The notes: a model not told the origin generated them from the sequence alone. DNA of 33,066 nucleotides from Leucobacter komagatae (GCF_000834055.1 NZ_JXSQ01000031.1:1-33066), one strand, 5' to 3'. Positions 14,912 to 22,937 are shown, counted from the stretch's first letter. A program made the numbers and translations.

Positions 14912-15928
14912 TTAGCCCTTCGCGCGGCCGACGCCGATCCCGCGGCGCGCGGCGCGGCTGGCGTGTACGGAACGCAGTGCGGGTTCGAGCTCGGGCCACT
15001 GGAATTCGTAGCCGGCTGCGAGGAGCTTCTCCGAAGCTACCCAGCGGCTCTTGAGCACCATCTCGGACTCCGTCCGCAGCGCCCAGGTGGCAGGCTCGAG
15101 CATCCAGCGGAATGCTGGAAGGCCGAATCGGGCTCCGACGGTTCGGCGCATCGCCCCCATCATCGTCACGTTGTCGCTCGCGCCGGGGGAAGCAACATTT
15201 ACTGGCCCGGAGAGCGAATCAGTTGCGAGGGCGAACCGCACGGCTCCGACGACGTCGTCGATGTGCACCCAACTGAAGCGTTGCCTGCCGCGGGTTCGGT
15301 GCCACCCAGGTGATTTCGCAGGCGTTGGGTCCGGGCCAATTCCCCGGTAGCGCCGGTGAGGGAACCATGGCCCGTCGTGCTGCGGACCGCCAAGGCCGAG
15401 CCGCGCAAGACGAAGGAGCATGTTGGTTGCTGGGCCGTCGCCGAGGGCGATGGCGATCCGAAGGGCGACGCGCCGAGTGTCGGGCAGCTCCGGGGAGAGG
15501 AACTCTCGCTCCCAGTTGCGGGCAACATCGACGGAGAATCCGGTTCCGAGCTCCCCAGAGCTTTCGGTTTGGGGGTGGTCCATCGCGTGCCGGTAGATCG
15601 TGGCGGTGCTTGCGTTGATCCACACAGCGGGCGGCGCGTCACTCGCGGCGATTGCTGCCGCTATCGCGCGAGTTGTGTCGACCCTGGATCGCAGGATTTC
15701 GTTCCGGTTCTTGTCGGTGTAGCGGCAGTCGACGCTCTTGCCTGCGAGGCCGATGACGGCGTCGGAGCCGTCGATCAAATGGCGGATTGCTGCAGCGTCC
15801 TCCCACGTGGCGTCGGCGTTGCCGCGGCCGATTGTTGCTACGTGCCAGCCGTCGGCTTCGAGCTCGTTCCTGAGGCGTGAGCCGAGGAATCCCGAGGCCC
15901 CTCCGATGACGATGCGACGTGTTGACAA
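14912..15928 (-). CDS. TIGR01777-family NAD(P)-dependent epimerase/SDR
   Basis: A 338-residue extended SDR. The Rossmann signature GGASGFLGSRL is at residues 9-19, the active-site-region segment NASTATIY at 105-112 (Tyr112), and QRFSWVHIDDVV (216-227) followed by the C-terminal PAFRWML segment are typical of the TIGR01777/YfcH family. Between GGPQ (180-183) and GRQRFSW a His/Arg/Pro-rich segment (about 184-213) is longer than in YfcH. The start is TTG with GGGGA a few bases upstream. A minus-strand TAGCCT (complement of 15945-15950) may be its -10. The reaction is not established for this family; sugar-nucleotide epimerase is only an analogy. The HNH gene follows on the same strand. Confidence 0.88.
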   Translation of the reverse strand: MSTRRIVIGGASGFLGSRLRNELEADGWHVATIGRGNADATWEDAAAIRHLIDGSDAVIGLAGKSVDCRYTDKNRNEILRSRVDTTRAIAAAIAASDAPPAVWINASTATIYRHAMDHPQTESSGELGTGFSVDVARNWEREFLSPELPDTRRVALRIAIALGDGPATNMLLRLARLGLGGPQHDGPWFPHRRYRGIGPDPTPAKSPGWHRTRGRQRFSWVHIDDVVGAVRFALATDSLSGPVNVASPGASDNVTMMGAMRRTVGARFGLPAFRWMLEPATWALRTESEMVLKSRWVASEKLLAAGYEFQWPELEPALRSVHASRAARRGIGVGRAKG

Positions 15929-16018
15929 GTGTTCCCCAAGCGGCAGGCTATCCGTGTACTGACTCCTCTCAGCTTAGCCAGGCCGTCCACTGCGCGGCGA
16001 TTACTTCATGCGGCGTTC

Positions 16019-16047
16019 AGGTGTACCGCGTACGCTGAGGTGTACCG
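16019..16047 (+). promoter_or_regulatory. Direct repeats in the dps promoter region
   Basis: AGGTGTACCG occurs twice, at 16019-16028 and 16038-16047, 19 bases start to start. TACGCT (16031-16036, TANNNT) lies between the copies and could be the -10. Four GTAC tetramers cluster in 16023-16062. Repeats around a -10 suggest a regulator site, but the regulator is unknown. Confidence 0.45.
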
Positions 16048-16092
16048 AGTGCCCAGCACGTACGGGCGCTCCCGAGAGAGAGGGAAGCCAGT

Positions 16093-16584
16093 ATGACTAT
16101 GCAAGAAGCCCGTATCCCGGCCGCGCAGGGGGACATGAATCGCCCGAGCGGGGTCGCACAGTACTTGAGCCCGGTCGTCCACGACCTCGTCGCACTCCAC
16201 GTGAATGCGAAGCAGGCGCACTGGCACGTCCGTGGTATGAACTTCGTGAGCATCCACGAGTTCCTCGACGTGATTGTGGAGAACGCGCAGAACGGCGCGG
16301 ACACGGTAGCGGAGCGGATCGTGGCCCTTGGCCTGCCGATTGATTCCCGCATTACCACCGTCGCGGCGCGCGCCTCGAACCCTGAGCTCAGCCCGGGGTT
16401 CCAGCAGGCGAAGGTCACCGTCCGTGAGATGGTCGCCCAGCTCGATGCAACGCTCGAGACCCTGTACCGGGCAATCGAGGGGCTCGAGAACGTTGATCCG
16501 GTCAGCCAGGACATCGCGATCGCCGTGGCTCAGCAGCTCGACAAGGACCGCTGGTTCCTGTTCTCACACTTCGCTGAAGCATAA
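16093..16584 (+). CDS. dps: Dps family DNA-protection ferritin
   Basis: A 163-residue Dps-like mini-ferritin. The Dps signature AHWHVRGMNFVSIHEFLD (42-59) supplies His43, His55 and Asp59. Asp70 and Glu74 complete the inter-subunit ferroxidase set with the same spacing as in E. coli Dps. The protein forms dodecamers that oxidise and store iron with hydrogen peroxide and may bind DNA. The N-terminal tail is short and not lysine-rich, so DNA binding is uncertain. AGGGAAG lies five bases before the ATG. It is a single-gene unit with a repeat-containing promoter upstream and a strong hairpin after it. Confidence 0.95.
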   Translation: MTMQEARIPAAQGDMNRPSGVAQYLSPVVHDLVALHVNAKQAHWHVRGMNFVSIHEFLDVIVENAQNGADTVAERIVALGLPIDSRITTVAARASNPELSPGFQQAKVTVREMVAQLDATLETLYRAIEGLENVDPVSQDIAIAVAQQLDKDRWFLFSHFAEA

Positions 16585-16595
16585 GCAATTCTTAG

Positions 16596-16635
16596 ACTGC
16601 GCCCGGCGACATCTCACGGTGTTGCCGGGCGCAGT
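16596..16635 (+). terminator. Hairpin terminator after dps
   Basis: A perfect 12-bp stem ACTGCGCCCGGC/GCCGGGCGCAGT (16596-16607 with 16624-16635) closes a 16-base loop, 11 bases after the dps stop. A short TGTGT run follows. Confidence 0.85.
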
Positions 16636-16668
16636 TGTGTGCCGCCAGGGCGCGGGTACCGACGCTCC

Positions 16669-16679
16669 GCTAGACTAGC
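16669..16679 (+). promoter_or_regulatory. Candidate purA -10 within a small palindrome
   Basis: TAGACT (16671-16676) fits TANNNT and would place transcription start about 30 bases before the purA ATG, leaving room for the GGAAGG box. It is embedded in the palindrome GCTAG-A-CTAGC. No convincing -35 is seen. Confidence 0.35.
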
Positions 16680-16713
16680 TCGGTATCTGCCTAGTGCGAA
16701 GGAAGGGGCTGAG

Positions 16714-18000
16714 ATGCCCGCTGTACTGATCACCGGTGCCCAATGGGGCGATGAGGGAAAGGGTCGGGCGACCGACCTGCTCGGGAGCCGTGTCGACTAC
16801 GTCGTGAAGTTCAACGGCGGTAATAACGCCGGCCACACGGTCGTTATTGGCGACCAGAAATATGCGCTCCACCTGCTGCCATCTGGCATCCTCACCCCGG
16901 GCGTCGTCCCCGTCATCGCGAACGGTGTCGTGGTGGATCTCGCGGTACTCAAGCTCGAGCTCGATGCGCTCAAGGAGCGCGGCGTCGACGTCTCGAAGCT
17001 GAAGGTGAGTGCGAACGCGCACGTCATCACCGAGTACCACCGCACGCTCGATAAGGTCACCGAGCGCTTCCTGGGGAAGCGCCAGATCGGCACCACCGGT
17101 CGCGGGATCGGCCCTGCATATGCCGACAAGATCAATCGTGTCGGGATTCGTATCCAGGACATCTTCGACGAGGGGATTCTGCGGCAGAAGGTCGAGGCTG
17201 CTCTCGACTTCAAGAACCAGGTGCTCGTCAAGATCTACAACCGCCGCGCGATCGATGCAGATGAGGTCGTGAATGACCTCCTGCAGTACCGCGAACTGCT
17301 CGAGCCCATGGTGTGCGACACCGGGCTGCTGCTCCACAACGCGCTGGCCGAGGACAAGACGGTGCTCTACGAGGCCGGCCAGGCGACGATGCTCGACATC
17401 GACCACGGCACGTACCCGTTCGTGACGAGCTCAAACGCAACCTCGGGTGGTGCATCGACGGGCTCTGGCGTTCCGCCGCACCAGATCGACCGCATCATTG
17501 CGGTCATCAAGGCGTACACGACCCGGGTCGGTTCCGGCCCGTTCCCCACAGAGCTGTTCGACGAGATGGGCGAGTTCCTGCAGACCAAGGGCGGTGAGTT
17601 CGGTGTGACCACCGGGCGCGCACGTCGCTGCGGCTGGTACGACGCGCCGATGGCACGCTACGCGGCGCGCATCAACGGCGTTACCGACTTCGTGCTCACC
17701 AAGCTCGACGTGCTCTCTGGCATCAAGTCCATCCCGGTTTGCGTCGCCTACGACGTGAACGGCGTGCGGCACGACGAGATGCCGGTGAACCAGTCGGACT
17801 TCCACCACGCGACTCCGATCTACCAGGAGTTCCCCGGCTGGGATGAAGACATCACGGACTGCCGCAAGTTCGAGGATCTGCCGAAGAACGCGCAGGACTA
17901 CATCGTCGCGCTTGAGGCCATGAGTGGCGCGCGGTTCTCCGCCGTCGGAGTTGGCCCAGAGCGCGAGCAGGTCGTCGTGCTGCACGATCTGCTGAGCTGA
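16714..18000 (+). CDS. purA: Adenylosuccinate synthetase
   Basis: The protein has 428 residues from the ATG at 16714, the normal PurA length. The frame is open from 16639, but GGAAGG (16701-16706) and the family start [17 protein letters not shown] fix this ATG. Visible motifs are the GTP P-loop-like GDEGKG with the catalytic Asp, [11 protein letters not shown] with the catalytic His, [10 protein letters not shown], and [14 protein letters not shown]. It joins IMP and aspartate with GTP to give adenylosuccinate, the first committed step to AMP, in the cytoplasm. A chorismate mutase gene follows after 11 bases on the same strand, so the two are probably co-transcribed. Confidence 0.97.
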   Translation: MPAVLITGAQWGDEGKGRATDLLGSRVDYVVKFNGGNNAGHTVVIGDQKYALHLLPSGILTPGVVPVIANGVVVDLAVLKLELDALKERGVDVSKLKVSANAHVITEYHRTLDKVTERFLGKRQIGTTGRGIGPAYADKINRVGIRIQDIFDEGILRQKVEAALDFKNQVLVKIYNRRAIDADEVVNDLLQYRELLEPMVCDTGLLLHNALAEDKTVLYEAGQATMLDIDHGTYPFVTSSNATSGGASTGSGVPPHQIDRIIAVIKAYTTRVGSGPFPTELFDEMGEFLQTKGGEFGVTTGRARRCGWYDAPMARYAARINGVTDFVLTKLDVLSGIKSIPVCVAYDVNGVRHDEMPVNQSDFHHATPIYQEFPGWDEDITDCRKFEDLPKNAQDYIVALEAMSGARFSAVGVGPEREQVVVLHDLLS

Positions 18001-18011
18001 GAGGTGCGCTG

Positions 18012-18320
18012 ATGCACAGCCTGACCCCAGAAGAAAACCTGAATCGACTGCGGTCGAGCATCGACAATATCGATGCGGCGCTCGTGCACATGCTCGCCGA
18101 GCGTTTTCGGTGCACGCAGGAGGTGGGTCAGCTGAAGGCTCAGTACGACATGCCTCCGGCTGATCCGGCCCGGGAAACGCGGCAGATTGCTCGCCTGCGG
18201 AGCCTCGCTGAGGATGCCCATCTCGACCCGGAGTTTGCCGAGAAATGGTTCAACTTCGTGGTCGCAGAGGTGATCCAGCACCACACCGAGATCGCCGCGG
18301 ATTCGCGCCAGGTCGACTGA
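18012..18320 (+). CDS. Chorismate mutase, AroQ type
   Basis: A 102-residue all-helical AroQ-fold protein. The N-terminal helix NLNRLRSSIDNIDAALVHMLAERF has the conserved first Arg and the ID..L..LL..R pattern. VGQLKAQ supplies the active-site Lys, and the ETRQIARLRSLA segment and the final helix complete the fold. It converts chorismate to prephenate for phenylalanine and tyrosine synthesis. There is no secretion signal, so it is the cytoplasmic form. Actinobacterial AroQ enzymes of this type often need DAHP synthase for full activity (family knowledge). It sits 11 bases after purA, with a GAGAGGTG box overlapping the purA stop. Confidence 0.92.
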   Translation: MHSLTPEENLNRLRSSIDNIDAALVHMLAERFRCTQEVGQLKAQYDMPPADPARETRQIARLRSLAEDAHLDPEFAEKWFNFVVAEVIQHHTEIAADSRQVD

Positions 18321-18354
18321 CGGCTTCGCCCTGCGCGCCGTGCGCGCCAACGCG

Positions 18355-19014
18355 TTAGTCGGTGAACAGGTCGCCGACCTGGCCGCCGAGGGCGCCCCAC
18401 TGCATTGCTGATGACTCTGCTGCGCCCACGGCGTCGCCCGTGGCGATGAGCTCGAGCAGCGCAACGTGATGATGCACGGTGTTCGGCGCGCCGTGCCTTG
18501 AGCTGAACTTCCGGTAAAGGATCCGCTGCACGTGCGGGTCGAGCTGCATCATGATGCGCGCGAGCACTGGGTTGTCGGCGTAGTCGCGGAGCGCCTGGTG
18601 GAATGCCACGTCGGCTTCCAAGATGGCAGCGGGGGATCCGGTGTCGATTGCGGCAGCGAAGCTGTCGTTCAGGGCGCGGAGCTTCGTGAGTTCGGGCTGG
18701 CCGATGTGCTGCACTGCCTGCTCCACGGCAAGCCGATCAAGGGGCTGCAGGATCTCGAGTGTGCGCTCGACCGACCGGGCAGTGAGCGTCGCGACGCGGG
18801 TGTGGGCACTGGGTTTTGACTCGGCGAGGCCGAGATCGATGAGCCTGTTGACGGCCTCGCGCACCGGGGTTCGAGAGAGGCCGAGCTGGGAGGCGAGCTC
18901 TGCGTCGCGGATGCGTGCGCCTGGCGCGAGATCTTCCCGGATGATGGCCTCGAGGAGTCGATCGAAAGCGATGTCGCTCATTCGTTGGCGCTCGACGGTG
19001 TGCAGCACGTTCAT
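18355..19014 (-). CDS. GntR-family regulator (FadR/FCD subfamily)
   Basis: The protein has 219 residues from the ATG ending at 19014. The frame extends to 19239, but those 75 residues are shadow sequence across the divergent promoter. A GntR winged helix (DRLLEAIIREDLAPGARI, then LASQLGLSRTPVREAVNRL) is followed by an FCD domain with its histidine/aspartate ligand positions (DVAFHQALRDYADNPVL). A minus-strand TACATT (complement of 19024-19029) ends nine bases before the ATG and no Shine-Dalgarno is evident, so the message may be nearly leaderless. It is divergent from the racemase-family gene, which it probably controls. The effector is unknown; FCD proteins bind carboxylates. Confidence 0.88.
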   Translation of the reverse strand: MNVLHTVERQRMSDIAFDRLLEAIIREDLAPGARIRDAELASQLGLSRTPVREAVNRLIDLGLAESKPSAHTRVATLTARSVERTLEILQPLDRLAVEQAVQHIGQPELTKLRALNDSFAAAIDTGSPAAILEADVAFHQALRDYADNPVLARIMMQLDPHVQRILYRKFSSRHGAPNTVHHHVALLELIATGDAVGAAESSAMQWGALGGQVGDLFTD

Positions 19015-19083
19015 GGTGGCCCCAATGTATCTCAGTTCGCACGCTGCACGGTGGGGGCGTTCTGGGAACTCGCAAATTGGATA

Positions 19084-19113
19084 TTGCAACCGGAATCCGA
19101 TATCCGATATATT
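19084..19113 (+). promoter_or_regulatory. Promoter of the racemase gene with tandem CCGATAT
   Basis: TTGCAA (19084-19089) and TATATT (19108-19113) are 18 bases apart, the best-formed promoter in the window. The spacer holds two back-to-back copies of CCGATAT (19097-19103, 19104-19110), the second overlapping the -10. These may be the site of the divergent GntR regulator. Confidence 0.6.
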
Positions 19114-19139
19114 GCTTGTGGGCGTGAGGGGGCGCGAGC

Positions 19140-19886
19140 ATGACTGCGAGGACGGGACTGATTGGCGTAATTGGCGGAATGGGGCCGCTTGCGACCGTTG
19201 ACTTCTATCGCAGCGTTGTTGCGGCGAGCGGGGCCGCACGCGATCAGGACCACCTCCCGCTGCTCATCTGGGCGGATCCGCGCATCCCAGACCGCAGCGA
19301 TGCGATCGTTGGCGGAGGCCCAACGCCGGTCCCCATGCTCAGGGTCGCGGCGGAGACCCTCGTCGCGGCGGGCGCTGAACGCTTGGTTGTTGCGTGCAAT
19401 ACGGCGCACGTGTTCCTGGATGAGGCGCTGGCGGGCGTGCCTGTTCCGCTTCTGAGTTTGATTGAGGAGACCGCGGACGCAGCCGGCCGATTGGCTGCGG
19501 CCGGTGAGCGCATCGCGATCCTGTGCACAGACGGCACCCTCGCGTCTGCGGTGTACCAGGACGCGCTCGAGTTGCGCGGCGTTGTTGCCGTTGAGCCGAC
19601 GCCCGCGGAACAGCGGGCCGTGATGCGTGGTATCCGGGGCGCCAAGGCTGGGGCGCTCGGCGATGCCGCCGCGGCGCTGGCCCCGGTTGTTGCCTCCCTC
19701 AGGCGGCGCGGCGTGACGGTGGTGCTTGCGGCCTGCACTGAGCTGCCCGGGGTGCTCGCGGCGGTCGCGGGTCAGGTGAGGGTACTCGACCCCATGGCGG
19801 TCGCGGCCGAGGCGCTCGTCCGGGATCACGCCGCCCTGCTGCACGGCGAGCCGGGTGCTGGCGCGGGGGTCGTCGCGAAAAAGTGA
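19140..19886 (+). CDS. Aspartate/glutamate racemase family protein
   Basis: A 248-residue two-domain racemase-fold protein. It has the N-terminal signature IGVIGGMGPLATVDFYR and two catalytic cysteines, Cys86 in VVACNTAH and Cys199 in LAACTELPG, as in cofactor-independent aspartate racemases and YgeA/RacX relatives. Both cysteines are present, so racemisation by the two-base mechanism is plausible. The substrate could be aspartate, glutamate or another amino acid. A GAGGGGG box precedes the ATG. It is divergent from a GntR/FCD regulator, so expression is probably carboxylate-responsive. It is followed by 179 bases before the fucose-type operon and is not obviously part of that pathway. Confidence 0.9.
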   Translation: MTARTGLIGVIGGMGPLATVDFYRSVVAASGAARDQDHLPLLIWADPRIPDRSDAIVGGGPTPVPMLRVAAETLVAAGAERLVVACNTAHVFLDEALAGVPVPLLSLIEETADAAGRLAAAGERIAILCTDGTLASAVYQDALELRGVVAVEPTPAEQRAVMRGIRGAKAGALGDAAAALAPVVASLRRRGVTVVLAACTELPGVLAAVAGQVRVLDPMAVAAEALVRDHAALLHGEPGAGAGVVAKK

Positions 19887-19914
19887 CGACTGGGGTCGCA
19901 TCCGAGCGGCGATA

Positions 19915-19947
19915 AATATAGGATCGGTGCTAGTCCTATAGGATTAG
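19915..19947 (+). promoter_or_regulatory. Fucose regulon operator, copy A (before the FAH-SDR-mutarotase operon)
   Basis: AATATAGGATC (19915-19925), five bases, then TAGTCCTATAGGAT (19931-19944). The core lies in an 18-base near-palindrome CTAGTCCTATAGGATTAG (19930-19947) with one mismatched pair. TAGGAT (19939-19944) could be a -10, in which case the repressor would cover it. The same block occurs at 22906-22935. Confidence 0.82.
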
Positions 19948-20065
19948 CTGGCCAGAGTTGGACAGCTCCGTGTGAGGGACACCGTCCGCGCGGGTGCGCG
20001 CTCGCCCGGAGCGGGCGGCGCGATCCCTGCCGGGGTGGTCACCTTGTGATCGAAGGAATGCAGTA

Positions 20066-20923
20066 GTGAAATTTGCACAGCTCGGACCCGTTGGCGAAGA
20101 GATCCCCGTCGTTTTCGACGGCGACACGGCCCATGACCTGCGTGGCGTCACCGCGCGAATCGACGGCGCCTTCCTCGCGACCGGCCTCGCCGACGTGCAG
20201 CGCCTGCTCGAAGCTGGCCAATTGCCGGAACTCCCCGGGGCCTCAGCGATGCGCATTGGCGCGCCGATCGCTAGGCCGAGCGCGATCGTGTGCGTCGGTA
20301 TGAACTATGCAGCGCACGCAGCGGAGTCTGGATCCGCCCCTCCCGAGCACATGGTCATCTTCAACAAGCTGCCCAATACGATCGCTGGCCCCAACGACGT
20401 CGTCGTGGTTCCGCGGGACAGCGAGAAAACGGATTGGGAAGTGGAGCTCGGCATCGTGATCGGCAAGCGCGCAAGCTACATCCCGTCGCGTGCCGACGCG
20501 GAGGAGTACATCGCCGGGTTCGTGCTCGTCAACGACCTTTCTGAGCGCACCTGGCAGATCGACATTTCTGGCGGGCAGTGGGGGAAGGGGAAGTCGGCGC
20601 CAGGGTTCTCACCCACCGGGCCGTGGCTCGTCACCCGTGACAGCATCGACGCCCAGAACGTGCGGCTCCGCAGCTCCGTGAACGGGCAAGCGCGGCAGAA
20701 CTCGAGCACCGCCGACATGATCTTCAGCATCGCGCACATCGTCCACGAGCTCAGCCAGTACATGGTGCTCGAGCCGGGCGACCTCGTGCTCACGGGAACC
20801 CCTGAGGGGGTGGCCCTGTCGGGCCGCTTCCCTTACATCGCCGCTGGTGATGTCGTCGAGCTTGAAATTGAGGGTCTTGGCGCGCAACGCCAGGAGTACG
20901 TTGCCTACACGGAGGTGCACTAA
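20066..20923 (+). CDS. Fumarylacetoacetate hydrolase family, probable 2,4-diketo-3-deoxy-L-fuconate hydrolase
   Basis: The protein has 285 residues from GTG at 20066, chosen because AAGGA lies eight bases upstream (20053-20057) and the family start VKFAQLGPVGEE follows. The FAH fold has MNYAAHAAE and the metal ligands Glu125 and Glu127 (DWEVELGIVIG) and Asp157 (VLVNDLSER), then FSPTGPWLV and TGTPEGV. FAH proteins cleave C-C bonds in beta-diketo acids with a divalent metal. With the mutarotase, SDR and L-fuconate dehydratase alongside, cleavage of 2,4-diketo-3-deoxy-L-fuconate to pyruvate and L-lactate is the best call. A plain acylpyruvase is the alternative. The TAA shares a base with the next ATG. 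Confidence 0.85.
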   Translation: MKFAQLGPVGEEIPVVFDGDTAHDLRGVTARIDGAFLATGLADVQRLLEAGQLPELPGASAMRIGAPIARPSAIVCVGMNYAAHAAESGSAPPEHMVIFNKLPNTIAGPNDVVVVPRDSEKTDWEVELGIVIGKRASYIPSRADAEEYIAGFVLVNDLSERTWQIDISGGQWGKGKSAPGFSPTGPWLVTRDSIDAQNVRLRSSVNGQARQNSSTADMIFSIAHIVHELSQYMVLEPGDLVLTGTPEGVALSGRFPYIAAGDVVELEIEGLGAQRQEYVAYTEVH

Positions 20924-21678
20924 TGGCCGAAGAATTCGCGGGCCTCGTTGCGATCGTCACCGGCGGTGCATCGGGCATCGGCGCAGCCATCGTTGCGCGC
21001 CTCGCAGACGCTGGCGCAAAGGTTGCCGTCTTGGACATCAATATTGGTGACGCTCCAACCGGGAGCTTCGCCCGGCGCGTCGACATCGCGGACACCGAGA
21101 GCGTGAACGCCGGCGTCGCCGCGGTGGCCGAGCACTTCGGCCGCATCGACATCGTCGTGAACAACGCTGGCATTGGCGCACAGGGCACCATCGAGTCAAA
21201 CGACGACGAGGAGTGGATGCGGGTGCTGAATATCAACGTGCTCGGACTCGTTCGGGTCTCTCGCGCTGCCCTCCCCTGGCTGCGGCAGTCGCCGGCGGCG
21301 GCCATCGTGAACACCGCCTCGATTGCGGTGACCGCCGGGCTTCCGGATCGCGCACTGTACGGCGCGTCGAAGGGCGCCGTCTACTCACTGACGCTGCAGA
21401 TGGCCGCCGACCACCTGCGTGAGGGGATCCGCGTCAACTGCGTGAACCCGGGGACGGCGGATACGCCCTGGGTGCAGCGCCTCCTTGATTCTGCAGCCGA
21501 CCCGGCTGCTGAGCGGGCCGCCCTCGAAAAGCGGCAGCCGCACGGTCGCCTCGTGCAGCCTGCGGAGGTCGCTGAGGCGGTCGCCTATCTCGCGAGTCCA
21601 CGCGCTGGATCGACGACGGGCACGGCTCTCGCCATCGACGGCGGGATGGATGGGCTGCGCCTGCGGCCCGTTGGCTAG
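20923..21678 (+). CDS. SDR oxidoreductase, probable 2-keto-3-deoxy-L-fuconate dehydrogenase
   Basis: A 251-residue classical short-chain dehydrogenase. The nucleotide site is TGGASGIGAAI (about 11-21) and the NNAGIG motif is present. The catalytic triad is Ser133, Tyr146 and Lys150 (YGASK). The C-terminal part has TPWVQRLLD, KRQPHGRL and IDGGMDGLRL, resembling the sub-group of sugar-acid and DHRS6-like dehydrogenases. It would oxidise the 4-hydroxyl of 2-keto-3-deoxy-L-fuconate with NAD+. L-fucose 1-dehydrogenase is the main alternative, as both steps use SDRs. The ATG overlaps the hydrolase stop (TAATG), and the mutarotase gene follows after nine bases. Confidence 0.85.
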   Translation: MAEEFAGLVAIVTGGASGIGAAIVARLADAGAKVAVLDINIGDAPTGSFARRVDIADTESVNAGVAAVAEHFGRIDIVVNNAGIGAQGTIESNDDEEWMRVLNINVLGLVRVSRAALPWLRQSPAAAIVNTASIAVTAGLPDRALYGASKGAVYSLTLQMAADHLREGIRVNCVNPGTADTPWVQRLLDSAADPAAERAALEKRQPHGRLVQPAEVAEAVAYLASPRAGSTTGTALAIDGGMDGLRLRPVG

Positions 21679-21687
21679 GGGGACGAC

Positions 21688-22011
21688 ATGAAACGGGTCG
21701 CTCAGGTGATCGGGGTTCCGCCGCAGCACTGGGAGGCGTACGAGCGCTACCACGCGGCGGTCTGGCCGACCGTGCTCGAGCAGATCGCGCTCAGCAACAT
21801 CCAGAATTACTCGATCTATCGGCACGGTGAGCTGCTGTTCTCGTACTTCGAATACGTCGGAGACGACTACGAAGCCGACATGGCGAGGATGGCAGCTGAT
21901 CCCGAGACGCAGCGATGGTGGTCGCTGCAGCAGCCGCTGCAGCGACCCCTCGAGGGGCGCGCCGAAGGGGAGTGGTGGGCAGAGATGGCCGAGGTGTTCC
22001 ACCAGGACTAG
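21688..22011 (+). CDS. L-rhamnose/L-fucose mutarotase (RhaM/YiiL family)
   Basis: A 107-residue protein of the RhaM family. It has the N-terminal beta strand RVAQVIGV, catalytic His22 in ERYHAAVWP, and the signature SNIQNYSIYRHGELLFSYFEY, ending with the WW pair and a C-terminal WWAEMAEVFHQD. It interconverts alpha and beta pyranose forms of a 6-deoxy sugar. The neighbours (fuconate dehydratase, diketo-acid hydrolase) favour L-fucose over L-rhamnose, although relaxed specificity is possible. It is the third gene of the FAH-SDR-mutarotase transcript, nine bases after the SDR stop. Its presence implies that the free sugar enters the pathway as an aldose before oxidation. Confidence 0.9.
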   Translation: MKRVAQVIGVPPQHWEAYERYHAAVWPTVLEQIALSNIQNYSIYRHGELLFSYFEYVGDDYEADMARMAADPETQRWWSLQQPLQRPLEGRAEGEWWAEMAEVFHQD

Positions 22012-22077
22012 CCCAGGCGCGCCCGCCGTGAGCGCGCGGGTGCTCCCAGTGCGCCCTTCGCGCCCGGTGCGCCCGCG

Positions 22078-22815
22078 CTACAGGCTGAGCGATGCCCCGG
22101 TCACCGAGCGTTCCGGGTGCAAGCCGGGGAGCCCGGCGTTCGCGGATTGCTCGCCGCGGCCCGCTTCGAACCGGAGGTACGCCGCCGCGAGGTGGTCGCG
22201 CATCGCCTTCTCGGCAACTTCGGGTTCGTGGTTGCGGATCGCCGTGAGGATCTGTCGGTGTTCATCGATGGTGTGCTCGCCCGTGCGCTCGCCAGGATGC
22301 AGGCGGAATGCGTGCAAGTGGCAGTGCGTTTGGGCGTAGGCGGAGCGCAGCACCTCGTTCGAGGCGCTGCTGAGGATCGCGTCGTGGAACCGGATGTCGT
22401 GGTCCATGAGCTCGTAGCGGATGTCCGACTTCGCGTCGATGAGTTTGGTGATCGCCGCGACCTCCTTGTCGAGGATGTGGCCCGGGTTCTGCAGTCGATC
22501 CTGAGCGGCGATCTTCGCAGCCCACGGTTCGACGAGGAGCCGAAACTCGTAGAGTTCCCTGAGCTCGGCCGCCTCGAGGATTGGCGTTGTGCGGTAGCCG
22601 CGGCCCGGCTCCTGTACCACCAGCTTGTCGCCCTGGAGTTGCCGGAGCGCCTCGCGGATGGGTGTTGAGGAGACCTGCAGTTCGCGGGCGAGTGCGTCGA
22701 TGTTGATTCGGGTGCTCGGGGGGATTTCGTGGCGGAGGACGCGCGATCGAATCTGTTCGTATACAGACTGCGCGGAGTGACGGTCGGTGCTCGCGGAATC
22801 GGTCGCCGATGCCAT
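22078..22815 (-). CDS. GntR/FCD-family regulator of the fucose-type regulon
   Basis: The protein has 245 residues from the ATG ending at 22815, which has AGGGGG seven bases upstream. The frame extends further to 22896 but without a start signal. The winged helix covers QSVYEQIRSRVLRHEIPPST, then LARELQVSSTPIREALRQLQ. The FCD domain has the metal/ligand positions HDIRFHDAILSSASNEVL and HTIDEHRQILTAIRNHE. It sits between the two operons that share the TAGTCCTATAGGAT block, divergent from the dehydratase gene, and is the natural candidate to bind that block. Induction by a pathway acid such as 2-keto-3-deoxy-L-fuconate is inferred from the FCD family habit. Confidence 0.9.
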   Translation of the reverse strand: MASATDSASTDRHSAQSVYEQIRSRVLRHEIPPSTRINIDALARELQVSSTPIREALRQLQGDKLVVQEPGRGYRTTPILEAAELRELYEFRLLVEPWAAKIAAQDRLQNPGHILDKEVAAITKLIDAKSDIRYELMDHDIRFHDAILSSASNEVLRSAYAQTHCHLHAFRLHPGERTGEHTIDEHRQILTAIRNHEPEVAEKAMRDHLAAAYLRFEAGRGEQSANAGLPGLHPERSVTGASLSL

Positions 22816-22905
22816 GTGTCTGCCCCCTGGGTGTGGAAAGAGTCGCGCTGGGTGATCCGCGCTGCCTCCAGAATATCCGGACGGGGCGCGAACCACTCAC
22901 CAAAG

Positions 22906-22937
22906 AATATACGATCACGAGTAGTCCTATAGGATCG
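22906..22937 (+). promoter_or_regulatory. Fucose regulon operator, copy B (between gntR and the dehydratase)
   Basis: AATATACGATC (22906-22916), five bases, then TAGTCCTATAGGAT (22922-22935). The 14-base core is identical to copy A at 19931, and the AATATA-N-GATC block lies at exactly the same distance. It is 91 bases from the regulator ATG and 85 bases before the dehydratase ATG, so it can serve both directions. Confidence 0.82.

Noticed and set aside
18333..18347. GCGCGC-CGT-GCGCGC as a terminator between chorismate mutase and the GntR gene
   Set aside because: Only six bp of alternating GC with a three-base loop; too common in this DNA to call.
18999..19239. Extended N-terminus of the GntR regulator
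   Set aside because: The extra 75 residues run through the divergent promoter and the racemase coding start, with no family similarity.
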